From Castellaniella sp035707805 (GTDB taxonomy: Bacteria > Pseudomonadota > Gammaproteobacteria > Burkholderiales > Burkholderiaceae_B): a stretch of DNA of 64,000 nt. Positions 52,996 to 61,519 of the stretch are shown here, one piece after another. Where the stretch lies: NCBI GenBank assembly GCA_035707805.1, contig DASSTS010000049.1, positions 1-64,000 of the forward strand. Direction: 5' to 3'. The position numbers were made by a program, and so were the translations under genes. Under the pieces are notes generated by a model. That model was not told the origin of the DNA. It ran no database searches and was given only the letters and a program-made list of their open reading frames with translations. Position 1 is the first letter of the stretch. Every line of letters starts with the position of its first letter.

Positions 52996-54923
52996 GGCTG
53001 AGCTCCCGCCTGTTCACCGCCCAGATAGGCCTCGATCACCCGGGGATCGGCCTGCACGTCCAGGGGCAGCCCCTCGGCGATCTTCTGGCCGAAATCCAGC
53101 ACCGACACCGCATCGCAGACCCCCATCACCACATCCATGTGGTGTTCGATCAGGATCACGGTGAGGCCTCTTTCCTTGATCTTGCGCATGATGGCCAGCA
53201 GCTCCTCGATGTCGGGCGCGGTCAGGCCGGCGGCCGGCTCGTCGAGCAGCAGCAGATGGGGATCGAGCGCCAGCGCGCGGGCGATCTCCAGCAGCCGCTG
53301 CTTGCCGTAGGGCAGGTTGCGGGCTTCCTCGCGGGCCAGGGACGCGAGGCCGACGAATTCCAGCAGGGCATGGGCGCGATCGCGGGCGGCCTGTTCTTCC
53401 CGGCGCCAGCGCGGCAGGCGCAGCGCGACGCTGGCCAGGCGGCTCTTGAAGGTGTGGTGCAGGCCGACCAGTACGTTTTCCAGCGCGGTCATCTCGCCGA
53501 ACAGCTGCACGTTCTGGAAGGTCCGCGCGACGCCCCGCGCGGCGATCTCGGACGAGGTCAGGCCGGCGAGGTCCTTGCCGGCGAAGACCACCGAGCCGGA
53601 AGTCGGCACGTAGATGCCGGTCAGCACGTTCATCATCGTGCTCTTGCCCGAGCCGTTGGGCCCGATCAGGCCATGGATGGTGCCGCGGCGCACTTCCAGG
53701 TCAACCTCGTTGAGCGCCTTGAGCCCGCCGAACTGCATGATGGCGCGGTTGACCGACAGCAGCACGCCGTGCGAGGCATCGGGCTCGCGGCCCACCTGGG
53801 CCAGGTCCGCGGCCAAGGCGCGCGGCGCGTCCGCATCCTGGCGATGGCGGCCCCAGGCATGGAGCACGAAGCCCACGATGCCGTCGGGCAGGTAGTAGAC
53901 GACGAACAGGATCATCAGGCCGAAGATCGTCAGGCGCCAGTCGGTCATCTGCTCCAGCACCAGGGAGCCGCCGGCCAGCGCCAGCGAACCGGCGATGGGG
54001 GCGGCCATGCGGCGCCAGGTCGCGCGACCGCGGCGCACCGCCCAGGCCGAACCGCAGACGACCAGCACGGCCAGGCCGATCGCCAGCGGCCGGAAGGTCG
54101 ACACGTCATCGAGCATCTTGGGCAGCAGCACGATGATCGCCGCGCCCAGCAGGGCGCCCGAGCGCGTCTTGCGCCCGCCCATGATGATGGCCAGCAGGAA
54201 CAGCACCATCAGCTCGAAGGTGTAGGTGTTGGGCGAGATGTACTGCTCGGAATACGCATGCAGCGCCCCCGAGAGGCCCGCCAGGCCCGCGCTGATGACG
54301 AAGGCCACGACCTTGTAGCGATAGACCGACACCCCCATGCAGTCGCAGGCGATCGGGCTGTCGCGCAGCGCCTCGAAGGCGCGGCCGTAATGCGAGCGCG
54401 CGACGCGCTCGGTGAACAGCACGGACAGCGCCAGCAGCCCCAGCACCAGCCAGAAGAACTCCGGGCCGCTCAGCATGTGATTGCCGATCATGGGCTTGTC
54501 CAGGCTGATGCCCAGGGGCCCGGCCGTGAGGAAGTCCATTTCATTGATCAGGATCTGGATGATGGTGCCGAACGCCAGCGTCACCATGGCCAGGTACGGA
54601 CCGGTCACCCGCAGCGACGGCAGCGCCAGGATCACGCCGAACACCGAGGTCACGGCGATGGCGGCGGGAATGGTCAGCCAGAACGGCAGGTCCAGGTGCA
54701 GGATCAGCACCCCGACCGTGTAGGCGCCGATCCCGAACAGGCCCGCATGGCCCAGCGACACCTGGCCGGTGTAGCCCACGACGATGTCCAGGCCCAGCAG
54801 CAGGACAGCGTAGATCAGGATGGTCTCGATCAGGTGCAGGTAATAGGGATTGCCGACCACCAGGGGCACGGCCGCCAGCACGGCGACCAGAGCCGCAAAG
54901 GACAGCAGCGACTTCGTTTTCAT
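52989..54923 (-). CDS. Fused LivM permease and LivG ATP-binding protein
   Basis: Single protein of 644 residues joining two importer subunits. Residues about 1-365 are a LivM-type permease (IETILIYAVLLLGLDIVVGYTGQVSLGHAGLF region near 32-63, contact loop RDSPIACDCMGVSV). Residues about 395-640 are a LivG-type ATPase (Walker A GPNGSGKST near 430, LivG insert RTFQNVQLFGEMTALENVL, signature NLPYGKQRLLEIARAL, Walker B LLLLDEPAAGL). A linker of about 30 residues joins them. The fusion fixes a one-to-one ratio, and LivF and LivH remain separate. It is in frame throughout with no sign of a sequencing join. Confidence 0.94.
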   Translation of the reverse strand: MKTKSLLSFAALVAVLAAVPLVVGNPYYLHLIETILIYAVLLLGLDIVVGYTGQVSLGHAGLFGIGAYTVGVLILHLDLPFWLTIPAAIAVTSVFGVILALPSLRVTGPYLAMVTLAFGTIIQILINEMDFLTAGPLGISLDKPMIGNHMLSGPEFFWLVLGLLALSVLFTERVARSHYGRAFEALRDSPIACDCMGVSVYRYKVVAFVISAGLAGLSGALHAYSEQYISPNTYTFELMVLFLLAIIMGGRKTRSGALLGAAIIVLLPKMLDDVSTFRPLAIGLAVLVVCGSAWAVRRGRATWRRMAAPIAGSLALAGGSLVLEQMTDWRLTIFGLMILFVVYYLPDGIVGFVLHAWGRHRQDADAPRALAADLAQVGREPDASHGVLLSVNRAIMQFGGLKALNEVDLEVRRGTIHGLIGPNGSGKSTMMNVLTGIYVPTSGSVVFAGKDLAGLTSSEIAARGVARTFQNVQLFGEMTALENVLVGLHHTFKSRLASVALRLPRWRREEQAARDRAHALLEFVGLASLAREEARNLPYGKQRLLEIARALALDPHLLLLDEPAAGLTAPDIEELLAIMRKIKERGLTVILIEHHMDVVMGVCDAVSVLDFGQKIAEGLPLDVQADPRVIEAYLGGEQAGAQPC

Positions 54924-54926
54924 CGA

Positions 54927-55802
54927 TCACACCTTTTTGATGGCGGTTTTGCCGAACAGGCCGGCGGGCCGCACGGTCAGCACCAGCAGGAGCAGGATCA
55001 GGCCGGGGACGTCCTTGTAGCCGGTGGACAGATAGAATCCCGTCATGGTCTCGATCACGCCCAGCAGCAGGCCGCCGACGATGGCGCCCAGGCCGCTGTT
55101 GAGGCCGCCCACGATGGCCACGGCGAAGGCCTTCAGGCCCAGCACCGCGCCCATCGAGGCGCCGGTGAGGGTCAGGGGCGCCACCAGCACCCCGGCGAAA
55201 GCCGCCGTCAGCGAGGACAGCGCATACGAAAACGTGATGACCAGTTTGGTGTTGATGCCCATCAACCCGGCGGCGTCACGGTCGCCGGACGTGGCGATCA
55301 CCGCCTTGCCGTAGATCGAGGTGCGGTTGAAAAGCTCGATGAGGCCCATGATCAGCAGCGCGCCGCCGACCACCAGCAATTCCATCGGCAGGATGTGCGC
55401 GCCCAGCACGGTCAGCGGAGATTCGGACACCGGCGAGGGAAACCGCAGGGCGTCGCGCCCCCAGATGTTCTCGGCCATGTTGCGGAAGATGATGCCCAGC
55501 GCGATCGTGGCCATGATCCAGCCGAACTCGGAGCGCGCCTCGATGGCCGGACGCACCGCCACCCGCTCGACGACGGCGCCCTGCACCATCCCGAAGATGC
55601 AGACCAGCGGGATCATCAGCCAGTAGCTGATGCCGAACCCCACCAGGGTCAGCCCCACCAGACCGCCCAGCATCAGGGCGTCGCCCTGGCCGAAGTTCAG
55701 GGTCTCGGAGGTGGCGTACGTCAATTGGTAGCCAAAGGCGATGACGGCATAAATCATCCCCAATGCAATGCCGCTATAGGCAAGCTGCAAAAAAATCGTC
55801 AT
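54927..55802 (-). CDS. livH: LIV-type ABC transporter permease (LivH-like), importer 2
   Basis: Permease of 291 residues with the LivH N-terminus (LAYSGIALGMIYAVIAFGYQLTYATSETLNFGQGD) and contact loop SGDRDAAGLMGIN near 185. ATG 55802 (MTIFLQL) is chosen; the longer frame begins with TTG at 55814. It lies 3 nt before the fused livM-livG gene and about 110 nt after the binding-protein gene, from which it is separated by a stem-loop. Confidence 0.93.
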   Translation of the reverse strand: MTIFLQLAYSGIALGMIYAVIAFGYQLTYATSETLNFGQGDALMLGGLVGLTLVGFGISYWLMIPLVCIFGMVQGAVVERVAVRPAIEARSEFGWIMATIALGIIFRNMAENIWGRDALRFPSPVSESPLTVLGAHILPMELLVVGGALLIMGLIELFNRTSIYGKAVIATSGDRDAAGLMGINTKLVITFSYALSSLTAAFAGVLVAPLTLTGASMGAVLGLKAFAVAIVGGLNSGLGAIVGGLLLGVIETMTGFYLSTGYKDVPGLILLLLVLTVRPAGLFGKTAIKKV

Positions 55803-55865
55803 GACAGATTCCAACGAAACGCGCCGTCCGGCGTGGCAGGGCCGCGCCGACGGCGCTACAAGACA

Positions 55866-55901
55866 TGCATCCCCGCCCCGTCAGGCCGCCACGGGGATGC
55901 A
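55866..55901. other. Stem-loop between the binding-protein gene and livH of importer 2
   Basis: TGCATCCCCG (55866-55875) and CGGGGATGCA (55892-55901) form a perfect 10-bp stem with a 16-nt loop, just after the binding-protein stop on the minus strand. It fits a partial terminator or 3'-stabilising hairpin that would raise binding protein over permease levels. Confidence 0.55.
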
Positions 55902-55915
55902 CGGATCCGGCAGGA

Positions 55916-57130
55916 TTACTGCGCGGACTGGCCGGAATTGGCCACGCTGCGCTTTTCGTCCTCGGGGTGCGCGAAGACCACGCGGCCCTTGGAGACCTCG
56001 CCCATGTACACCATGTCGGGACCGTCGATGGTCTCGTGGTCCTCGGCCGTATAGGGGTGCTGGTAGGTCATGATGACGCCCTCGACCGGCTTTTGCAGGT
56101 CTTCCAGGGCGGCGCGGATGTCCGGGCCCTTGGTGCTGCCGGCCTGCTGGATGGCGGCGGCCAGCAGCAGCAGGGAGTCATAGCCCTGGGCTGCGGAGAC
56201 GGCCGATTCGATCACGCCGTTCTTGGGATGGTCGGCCTGGACGTAGGCATCGATGAAGGCCTTGCGCTTGGGCGTGTTGGGGTTCTGGATGAAGGTCTGC
56301 GGCATCAGGGCGCCGTCGCCGTTGGCGCGGGCGGTGTCGATGAAGTTCGCCATGGCCAGCGTCCAGCTGCCGATCATCGGCACTTTCCAGCCGAGCTTGG
56401 CCATGCCGTTGGCCAGCTGGGCCAGTTCCGGTCCGATGCCGTAGGTCAGCAGCGCCTCGGCGCCGGCTTCCTTGGCGCGCAGCAGTTGCGCGGTCATGTC
56501 GACGTCGCCGATGTTGAATTTCTCGACCGCCACCGGCTTGACGCCGAGCTTGTCCAGGGCCTTTTCCATGTCCTCGCGGCCCAGCTGGCCGTAGTTGGTG
56601 GAGTCGGCCATGATGGCGACCTTCTTGAAGCCGCGCTTGGTCACGGCCTCGGCGGCGATCATCGGCGCCTGGATGTTGTCGGCCGCGGAGGTGCGGAAGA
56701 CGTAGTTATGCTCGTATTTCGGCGCCAGGAACTGGCGCGAGACGACCGTGCCGGTGGACACGTTGACCACGACGGGGATCTCGGCCTTCTGGTAGAAACG
56801 GGTGCCGGCCAGCGCCACGCCGGTATTGATGAAACCGACCGTCGCCACGACGTTCTCGCGGTTGATCAGTTCCTGGGAGATCTGCACGCCGCGCTCGTTC
56901 TTGGCCTCGTCGTCGCGCTCGACCAGTTCCAGCTGCCGTCCCAGCACGCCGCCCTGCGCGTTGATGTCCTTGGCCGCCAGGCGCACGCCTTCGCGCATGC
57001 TGACGCCCATGGACGACGAGCCACCCGTGTACGGACCGGACACGCCGATCTTGATGGTGTCGGCCGCTTGCGCCGTGGAAGCCAGCGACAGCGCCAGAGC
57101 GGCGGCCAGGCAGGTCTTGGAAAATTTCAT
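55916..57130 (-). CDS. Periplasmic substrate-binding protein of LIV-type importer 2
   Basis: Exported type I binding protein of 404 residues (signal peptide about 1-22, ending STAQA). The mature protein opens DTIKIGVSGPYTGGSSSMGVSM, the classical LivK-like ligand-site start. It is closer to amino-acid binding members than the protein at 45154, but the ligand is not certain. The GTG-led open frame to 57175 is not used, because ATG 57130 has AGGAGA about 7 nt upstream and starts the signal peptide. It is the first gene of the second importer operon. Confidence 0.93.
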   Translation of the reverse strand: MKFSKTCLAAALALSLASTAQAADTIKIGVSGPYTGGSSSMGVSMREGVRLAAKDINAQGGVLGRQLELVERDDEAKNERGVQISQELINRENVVATVGFINTGVALAGTRFYQKAEIPVVVNVSTGTVVSRQFLAPKYEHNYVFRTSAADNIQAPMIAAEAVTKRGFKKVAIMADSTNYGQLGREDMEKALDKLGVKPVAVEKFNIGDVDMTAQLLRAKEAGAEALLTYGIGPELAQLANGMAKLGWKVPMIGSWTLAMANFIDTARANGDGALMPQTFIQNPNTPKRKAFIDAYVQADHPKNGVIESAVSAAQGYDSLLLLAAAIQQAGSTKGPDIRAALEDLQKPVEGVIMTYQHPYTAEDHETIDGPDMVYMGEVSKGRVVFAHPEDEKRSVANSGQSAQ

Positions 57131-57242
57131 GTCGTCTCCTGTTGTCGATGCGGCTGGCACCCTCGCGCCGGCCATGAATGGTGTCGGCGAAGAGTCTATC
57201 GACCCACCGCGAGCACGGTTGGAAATTGCATCGGGACAGGGT

Positions 57243-57255
57243 GGAAAATTTTTCC
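57243..57255. promoter_or_regulatory. Inverted repeat upstream of importer 2
   Basis: GGAAAA-T-TTTTCC (57243-57255) is a perfect dyad around a single T in the 141-bp gap between the LysR gene and the binding-protein gene. The AT-rich core stands out against GC-rich flanks. It could be the LysR operator or part of the promoter. Confidence 0.4.
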
Positions 57256-57271
57256 GGTCGGAGACGAAGGC

Positions 57272-58186
57272 TTAGGGAAGATCGGCGATCCGGCGGCAGA
57301 GATCCTTCAACCATAGGGAAAACGATAGTCGGATCCCGTTCAGCGGCATGGAGGCATCGCGGCACAGGTAGTAGTGGGAGTCGGGCGCCGCCGTGATGCC
57401 GAACGGCGCGACCAGCAGGCCCATGCGCAGGCTGTGGCCCGCCAGGCTGCGGCGGGTCAGCATCACGCCCTGGCCGGCGCAGGCCGCGGCCATCGCCATC
57501 CCCAGGTCGAAGAAGCTGATGCCCGCCTCGGGCTCGGCCCAGTCCAGCCCGGCCGCGTCGAACCAGGGCTTCCACGGATCCAGCGGACTGTGCAGCAGGT
57601 GCCCGTACTGCAGGTCCGAGGGGCGCCGCAGGGGACCGTGCCGGCGCAGGTAGTCCGGCGAGCAGGCGGGGAACACCACGTCGTCGGTCAGCAGCTCGGA
57701 CACCGCGCCCGGATAGCGCCCCAGGCCGAAGCGGATCCAGAAATCCGCCTGCGACGGCCCGATGTCCAGGTAGGGGATGGACATCACGACGCTCATGTCC
57801 AGGTTGGGATGGGCGTGGACGAATTCATGCAGGTGCGGCCCCAGCACGGAATGCCCGAAGGAAGGCGTGGTGACGAGGCGGATCCGGTCGCGGGGCTTCT
57901 GGGCCCGGTGATGCAGCGACACGTCCGAGAGCAGGTGCAGGGCGGTCTCGATCTGGTTCAGGTACTCGTGCCCCGCGGCGGTCAGGGACACGCCGCGGCT
58001 GCCCCGATCGAACAGCGGCTGGCCCAGCAGGGCCTCGAGCTGCGTGATGCGCTTGCCCACGGCGCTGGCGGTGATGCAGAGCTCTTCGGCCGCGCGGCCG
58101 AACGACCCCAGGCGGGCGGCGGATTCGAAGGCGCGAATCGTCGCCAGCGAAGGCAGGCGGATGTTCTGCTGGGCGAGTGAGGTCAT
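57272..58186 (-). CDS. LysR family transcriptional regulator (GcvA-like)
   Basis: Regulator of 304 residues with an N-terminal winged helix (LPSLATIRAFESAARLGSFGRAAEELCITASAVGKRITQLE; helix-turn-helix about 26-50) and a C-terminal effector domain in the GcvA group. It is upstream of, and on the same strand as, the second LIV importer, so it most likely controls it or autoregulates; the effector is unknown. It begins 69 nt after the cysN stop. Confidence 0.92.
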   Translation of the reverse strand: MTSLAQQNIRLPSLATIRAFESAARLGSFGRAAEELCITASAVGKRITQLEALLGQPLFDRGSRGVSLTAAGHEYLNQIETALHLLSDVSLHHRAQKPRDRIRLVTTPSFGHSVLGPHLHEFVHAHPNLDMSVVMSIPYLDIGPSQADFWIRFGLGRYPGAVSELLTDDVVFPACSPDYLRRHGPLRRPSDLQYGHLLHSPLDPWKPWFDAAGLDWAEPEAGISFFDLGMAMAAACAGQGVMLTRRSLAGHSLRMGLLVAPFGITAAPDSHYYLCRDASMPLNGIRLSFSLWLKDLCRRIADLP

Positions 58187-58187
58187 C

Positions 58188-58206
58188 GTGACGACGATTG
58201 TGTCAC
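58188..58206. promoter_or_regulatory. Inverted repeat at the LysR gene start
   Basis: GTGAC (58188-58192) and GTCAC (58202-58206) are perfect arms with a 9-bp spacer, 2 bp upstream of the LysR start codon. The spacing suits a LysR-type autoregulatory box (T-N11-A style). Confidence 0.35.
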
Positions 58207-58212
58207 ATCCTG

Positions 58213-58255
58213 CGCGCCCGGCCCACCGGGGCGCCTGCGCCGGCCCCCGGGCGCG
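58213..58255. terminator. GC-rich hairpin after cysN
   Basis: CGCGCCCGG (58213-58221) and CCGGGCGCG (58247-58255) form a 9-bp perfect stem directly after the cysN stop on the minus strand. No T tract follows, so it may be an imperfect terminator ending the cysHDN message. Confidence 0.35.
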
Positions 58256-59557
58256 TCAGCCCATCCGCACCAGGCCCGCCGCCGCCGTCTGGTGGCTGGC
58301 GGTGTCGATCAGGATGAAGGACCCGGTGGTGCGCTGCGCCTCGTAGTCGTCCAGCGCCAGGGGGTCGCGGCTGCGCAGGCGCACCCGGCCGATGTCGTTC
58401 ATGGCGAGGGTGCCATTCCACTCGACGGAGCGCAGCTCGTGGATGTCGCGGCGGGTCTGCACGGATTCGACGCGGACCTGGGTGAGGCGCGTGCCCAGCT
58501 TCAGCCAGTACAGGCGCGCCGGGTTCAGGGCCTGCTGGTCCAGCCAGCACAGATCCGCCTCGAACTCCCGCAGCAGCGCCGGCCGGGCATCGCCATCGAC
58601 CAGCAGGTCGCCGCGCGAGACATCGACGTCGCGGTCCAGCACCACCGTGATGCTGTCGCCGGGCAGGGCCTGGTCCAGCGCCTGGTCGCCCCGCAGCAGG
58701 CGCACGATGGTCGCGGTCTCGCGGCTGGGCAGCACCTGCACGGCGTCGCCCGGCCGCCAGGCGCCGCCCTGGAGCTGGCCGGCATAGCCGCGAAAGGCAT
58801 CGGGGCCGCTGCCCTGGTGGCGGATGACCCATTGCACGAAGAAACGCGCCTGGCCGTTGCTGCGGGGCGGGTCCAGCGGCAGGGTCTCCAGCAGGCTCAG
58901 CAGCGGCGGTCCGTCATACCAGGGTGTGTGTTCGCTGCGCCGCACGACATTGTCGCCCGCCAGGGCCGACAAGGGGACGATATGGAAATGGGGAATGTCC
59001 AGGCGCGCGGCCAGGTCCTGGTAGGCCGCGTGGATGCGGTCGAACACCGCCTTGTTCCAGCCGACCAGATCCATCTTGTTGACCGCGACGATGATGTGCC
59101 GCAGGCCCAGCAGCCGCGCCAGCGTGCTGTGCCGCTTGGTCTGGGGCAGCAGCTCGCCGTCGGGCGCCCGGCTCGCGTCGATCAGGATGATGGCGGCATC
59201 GGCCGTCGAGGCCCCCGTCACCATGTTGCGGGTGTACTGCTCGTGGCCGGGCGCGTCGGCCACGATGAACTTGCGGGCCGGGGTTGCGAAATACCGGTAC
59301 GCGACGTCGATGGTGATGCCCTGCTCGCGCTCGGCCTCCAGGCCGTCGGTGAGCAGCGCCAGGTCGTACTCGGCCTGCGGCGCCCGCGTGTACTTGGACC
59401 CGGAGATGGCCTGCAGCTGGTCGGCGAACACGCCCTTGCTGTCGAAGAGCAGGCGGCCGATCAGGGTGGATTTGCCGTCGTCCACCGAGCCGGCGGTGAT
59501 CAGGCGCAGGACGCCGGTCTCGGCGGCGCCGGGCCATTGTTCATTGATTGCGTTCAT
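58256..59557 (-). CDS. cysN: Sulfate adenylyltransferase subunit 1 (GTPase)
   Basis: GTPase subunit that drives ATP sulfurylase to form adenosine 5'-phosphosulfate. The 433-residue product has G1 GSVDDGKST near 23, G3 DAPGHEQYTRNM near 106, G4 NKMD near 160, and EF-Tu-like beta-barrel domains. There is no C-terminal APS kinase (CysC) domain. The long upstream open frame is cysD antisense-phase shadow; ATG 59557 shares a base with the cysD stop (TGATG). The order is cysH-cysD-cysN on the minus strand. Confidence 0.96.
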   Translation of the reverse strand: MNAINEQWPGAAETGVLRLITAGSVDDGKSTLIGRLLFDSKGVFADQLQAISGSKYTRAPQAEYDLALLTDGLEAEREQGITIDVAYRYFATPARKFIVADAPGHEQYTRNMVTGASTADAAIILIDASRAPDGELLPQTKRHSTLARLLGLRHIIVAVNKMDLVGWNKAVFDRIHAAYQDLAARLDIPHFHIVPLSALAGDNVVRRSEHTPWYDGPPLLSLLETLPLDPPRSNGQARFFVQWVIRHQGSGPDAFRGYAGQLQGGAWRPGDAVQVLPSRETATIVRLLRGDQALDQALPGDSITVVLDRDVDVSRGDLLVDGDARPALLREFEADLCWLDQQALNPARLYWLKLGTRLTQVRVESVQTRRDIHELRSVEWNGTLAMNDIGRVRLRSRDPLALDDYEAQRTTGSFILIDTASHQTAAAGLVRMG

Positions 59558-60474
59558 CAGAAATATCCTTGTTTCTTGCGCCGTTCCATGGAGGCTTCGG
59601 AGGTCTGATCGTCCATGCGGGTAGCGCCGCGTTCGGTCAGCGTGGCCACGGCCGTCTCGGCGATGATGTCGGCCGGCGTGGACGCGTCCGAGGCCACCGG
59701 GCAGGTGCAGGACACGTCGCCCACCGTGCGGAACCGCACCGTCAGGCGTTCGCTGCGTTCGCCCTCGCGGGGCGGCGTCAGCGGCGTCACCGGCACCAGC
59801 AGCCCCCGGCGGCGCACGACCTCGCGCTCGTGGGCGTAGTACAGCGAAGGCAGGTCCAGTCCCTCGCGCTCGATGTATTGCCAGACGTCCAGTTCGGTCC
59901 AGTTTGAGATCGGGAACACGCGGATGTTCTCGCCAGGATGCACGCGCGTGTTGTAGAGATTCCAGAGCTCCGGCCGCTGCGCCTTGGGATCCCACTGGCC
60001 GAACTCGTCGCGGAAGGAACAGATGCGTTCCTTGGCACGCGCCTTTTCTTCGTCGCGCCGGGCGCCGCCGATGCAGGCATCGAAGCCGAATTCGGCGATG
60101 GCCTCCAGCAGCGTGACGGCCTGCGCCGCGTTGCGCGAATCCGTGGCGTGGCGCAGCACCACGGTGCCGCGGGCGATGGAGTCCTCGACGCCGCGCACGA
60201 TCAGTTCCTCGCCGAGCTGCCCGACGCGGCGGTCCCGGAACTCGATGACCTCGGGGAAATTGTGGCCGGTGTCGATGTGCATCAGCGGAAACGGAAAGCG
60301 TCCCGGGCGGAAGGCCTTTTCGGCCAGGCGCAGCAGCACGCAGGAATCCTTGCCGCCGGAAAACAGCAGCACGGGGCGGGCCGACTCGGCGGCGACCTCG
60401 CGCAGGATGTGGATGGCTTCGGATTCCAGCCAGTCGAGATGGGTGCGGACGGAAGGGGCGATGGCAGTGGTCAT
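59557..60474 (-). CDS. cysD: Sulfate adenylyltransferase subunit 2
   Basis: Catalytic subunit of ATP sulfurylase (PAPS-reductase-like fold). The 305-residue product shows the PP-loop LLFSGGKDSCVLLRLA near 38-53, the substrate segment FGFDACIGGARRDEEKARAKER, and the family C-terminus SMERRKKQGYF. ATG 60474 is selected because it begins the conserved region HLDWLESEAIHILREV. It is translationally coupled to cysN and starts 8 nt after the cysH stop. Confidence 0.96.
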   Translation of the reverse strand: MTTAIAPSVRTHLDWLESEAIHILREVAAESARPVLLFSGGKDSCVLLRLAEKAFRPGRFPFPLMHIDTGHNFPEVIEFRDRRVGQLGEELIVRGVEDSIARGTVVLRHATDSRNAAQAVTLLEAIAEFGFDACIGGARRDEEKARAKERICSFRDEFGQWDPKAQRPELWNLYNTRVHPGENIRVFPISNWTELDVWQYIEREGLDLPSLYYAHEREVVRRRGLLVPVTPLTPPREGERSERLTVRFRTVGDVSCTCPVASDASTPADIIAETAVATLTERGATRMDDQTSEASMERRKKQGYF

Positions 60475-60482
60475 GATCGTGT

Positions 60483-61274
60483 TCAGGATTCGACGGAAGC
60501 GGGACGGGGAGAGGCCGGCGATGGGGCCGCGCGCGGCCGCACCTGCGGCCGCTCTTCGAGGTTGCCGGCATGCAGCCCGCATTCGCGGCTGTCGCGCTGT
60601 TCCCACCACCAGCGGCCGGCGCGGGGATCCTCGCCCGGCCGCACGGCCCGCGTACAGGGCTCGCAGCCGATGGACGGATAGCCCCGGTCGTGCAGGGGGT
60701 TGTAGGGCACGCCCAGCGCGCGGACCACCTGCCAGACCTCGTCGGCGGACCAGCCGGCTAGCGGATTGAATTTCCGCAGCCCGAAGGTCTCGTCCCATTG
60801 CGATTCGGGCAGATCCGAGCGCGTGACGGACTGCTCGCGGCGCTGCCCGGTGATCCAGGCGCTGCGGCCGGCGAGCGCGCGGCGCAGCGGCTCGACCTTG
60901 CGGATGCCGCAGCAGGCCTTGCGCAGCTCGACGCTCTCATAGAAGGCGAATTCGCCGTGCTCGGCCACGTGGGCGCGCACGGCCTCGGCATGCGGATGCA
61001 GGACCCGCACGGCGATGCCGTAGCGGTCGCGCACCACGTCCACCATCGCCAGGGTCTCCGCATGCAGGCGGCCGGTGTCCAGCATGAAGATCTCCAGCGG
61101 TCTGTCCGATTGCGACAGGGCGTGAATCAGCAGGGTGTCCTCCACCCCCATGGACGAGGCCAGGACCGCGTCCGGGTGGGCGTCGGCGATGTCGCCCAGG
61201 CGCGCGAGCAGTTCCCGCCAGCGGCGCGACAGCGCATCGGACAGGGTCGGGGCATTCAGGGATTCACCAGGCAC
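60483..61274 (-). CDS. cysH: Adenosine 5'-phosphosulfate reductase (iron-sulfur type)
   Basis: Reduces activated sulfate to sulfite for cysteine synthesis. The 263-residue product has the paired cysteines of [4Fe-4S] APS reductases (ACCG near 138 and CEPC near 220) and the redox-active ECGLH near 247; enterobacterial PAPS reductases lack the cluster cysteines. APS is therefore the likely substrate, fitting the absence of cysC. The frame is open to 61502, but GTG 61274 (MPGESLNAPTL) has GGAGA about 7 nt upstream and is the best start. The operon is cysH-cysD-cysN. Confidence 0.93.
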   Translation of the reverse strand: MPGESLNAPTLSDALSRRWRELLARLGDIADAHPDAVLASSMGVEDTLLIHALSQSDRPLEIFMLDTGRLHAETLAMVDVVRDRYGIAVRVLHPHAEAVRAHVAEHGEFAFYESVELRKACCGIRKVEPLRRALAGRSAWITGQRREQSVTRSDLPESQWDETFGLRKFNPLAGWSADEVWQVVRALGVPYNPLHDRGYPSIGCEPCTRAVRPGEDPRAGRWWWEQRDSRECGLHAGNLEERPQVRPRAAPSPASPRPASVES

Positions 61275-61519
61275 CGCAGCTCTCCAGAAAAGAAAGCCGG
61301 CCGCATGGCCCCGCCCGTCCCGATGTCCGGACGGCGCAGGCGGGCCGCACAAGCCGGCGACAGGGTCCAGTGTGCCGAGCCCGGCGGTCCGACGGAACGA
61401 AAAAATCGTTGATTCCATATAACCGCCGGGGCCGCGGCCACAGAATATCCGTGTCGCACTAAAATGGTGCCGGTTGTATGTCCTTGTCGATTCTGAATTC
61501 ATAAAAAAGGCTGCACATC
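61275..61519. promoter_or_regulatory. Divergent promoter region cysH / gdhA
   Basis: This 245-bp gap holds the promoters of two divergent genes. For cysH the minus strand has TTATAT preceded at 17 bp by TTCTGT, a weak -35 as expected for a CysB-activated promoter; no confident CysB site is seen. For gdhA an AT-rich stretch (gattctgaattcataaaaaa) lies directly before AAGG and the ATG. Confidence 0.35.

Noticed and set aside
53139..56054. Plus-strand open frame of 971 codons antisense to the second LIV importer
   Set aside because: Low-complexity Gln/His/Arg-rich translation, no domain, and complete overlap with well-supported transporter genes.
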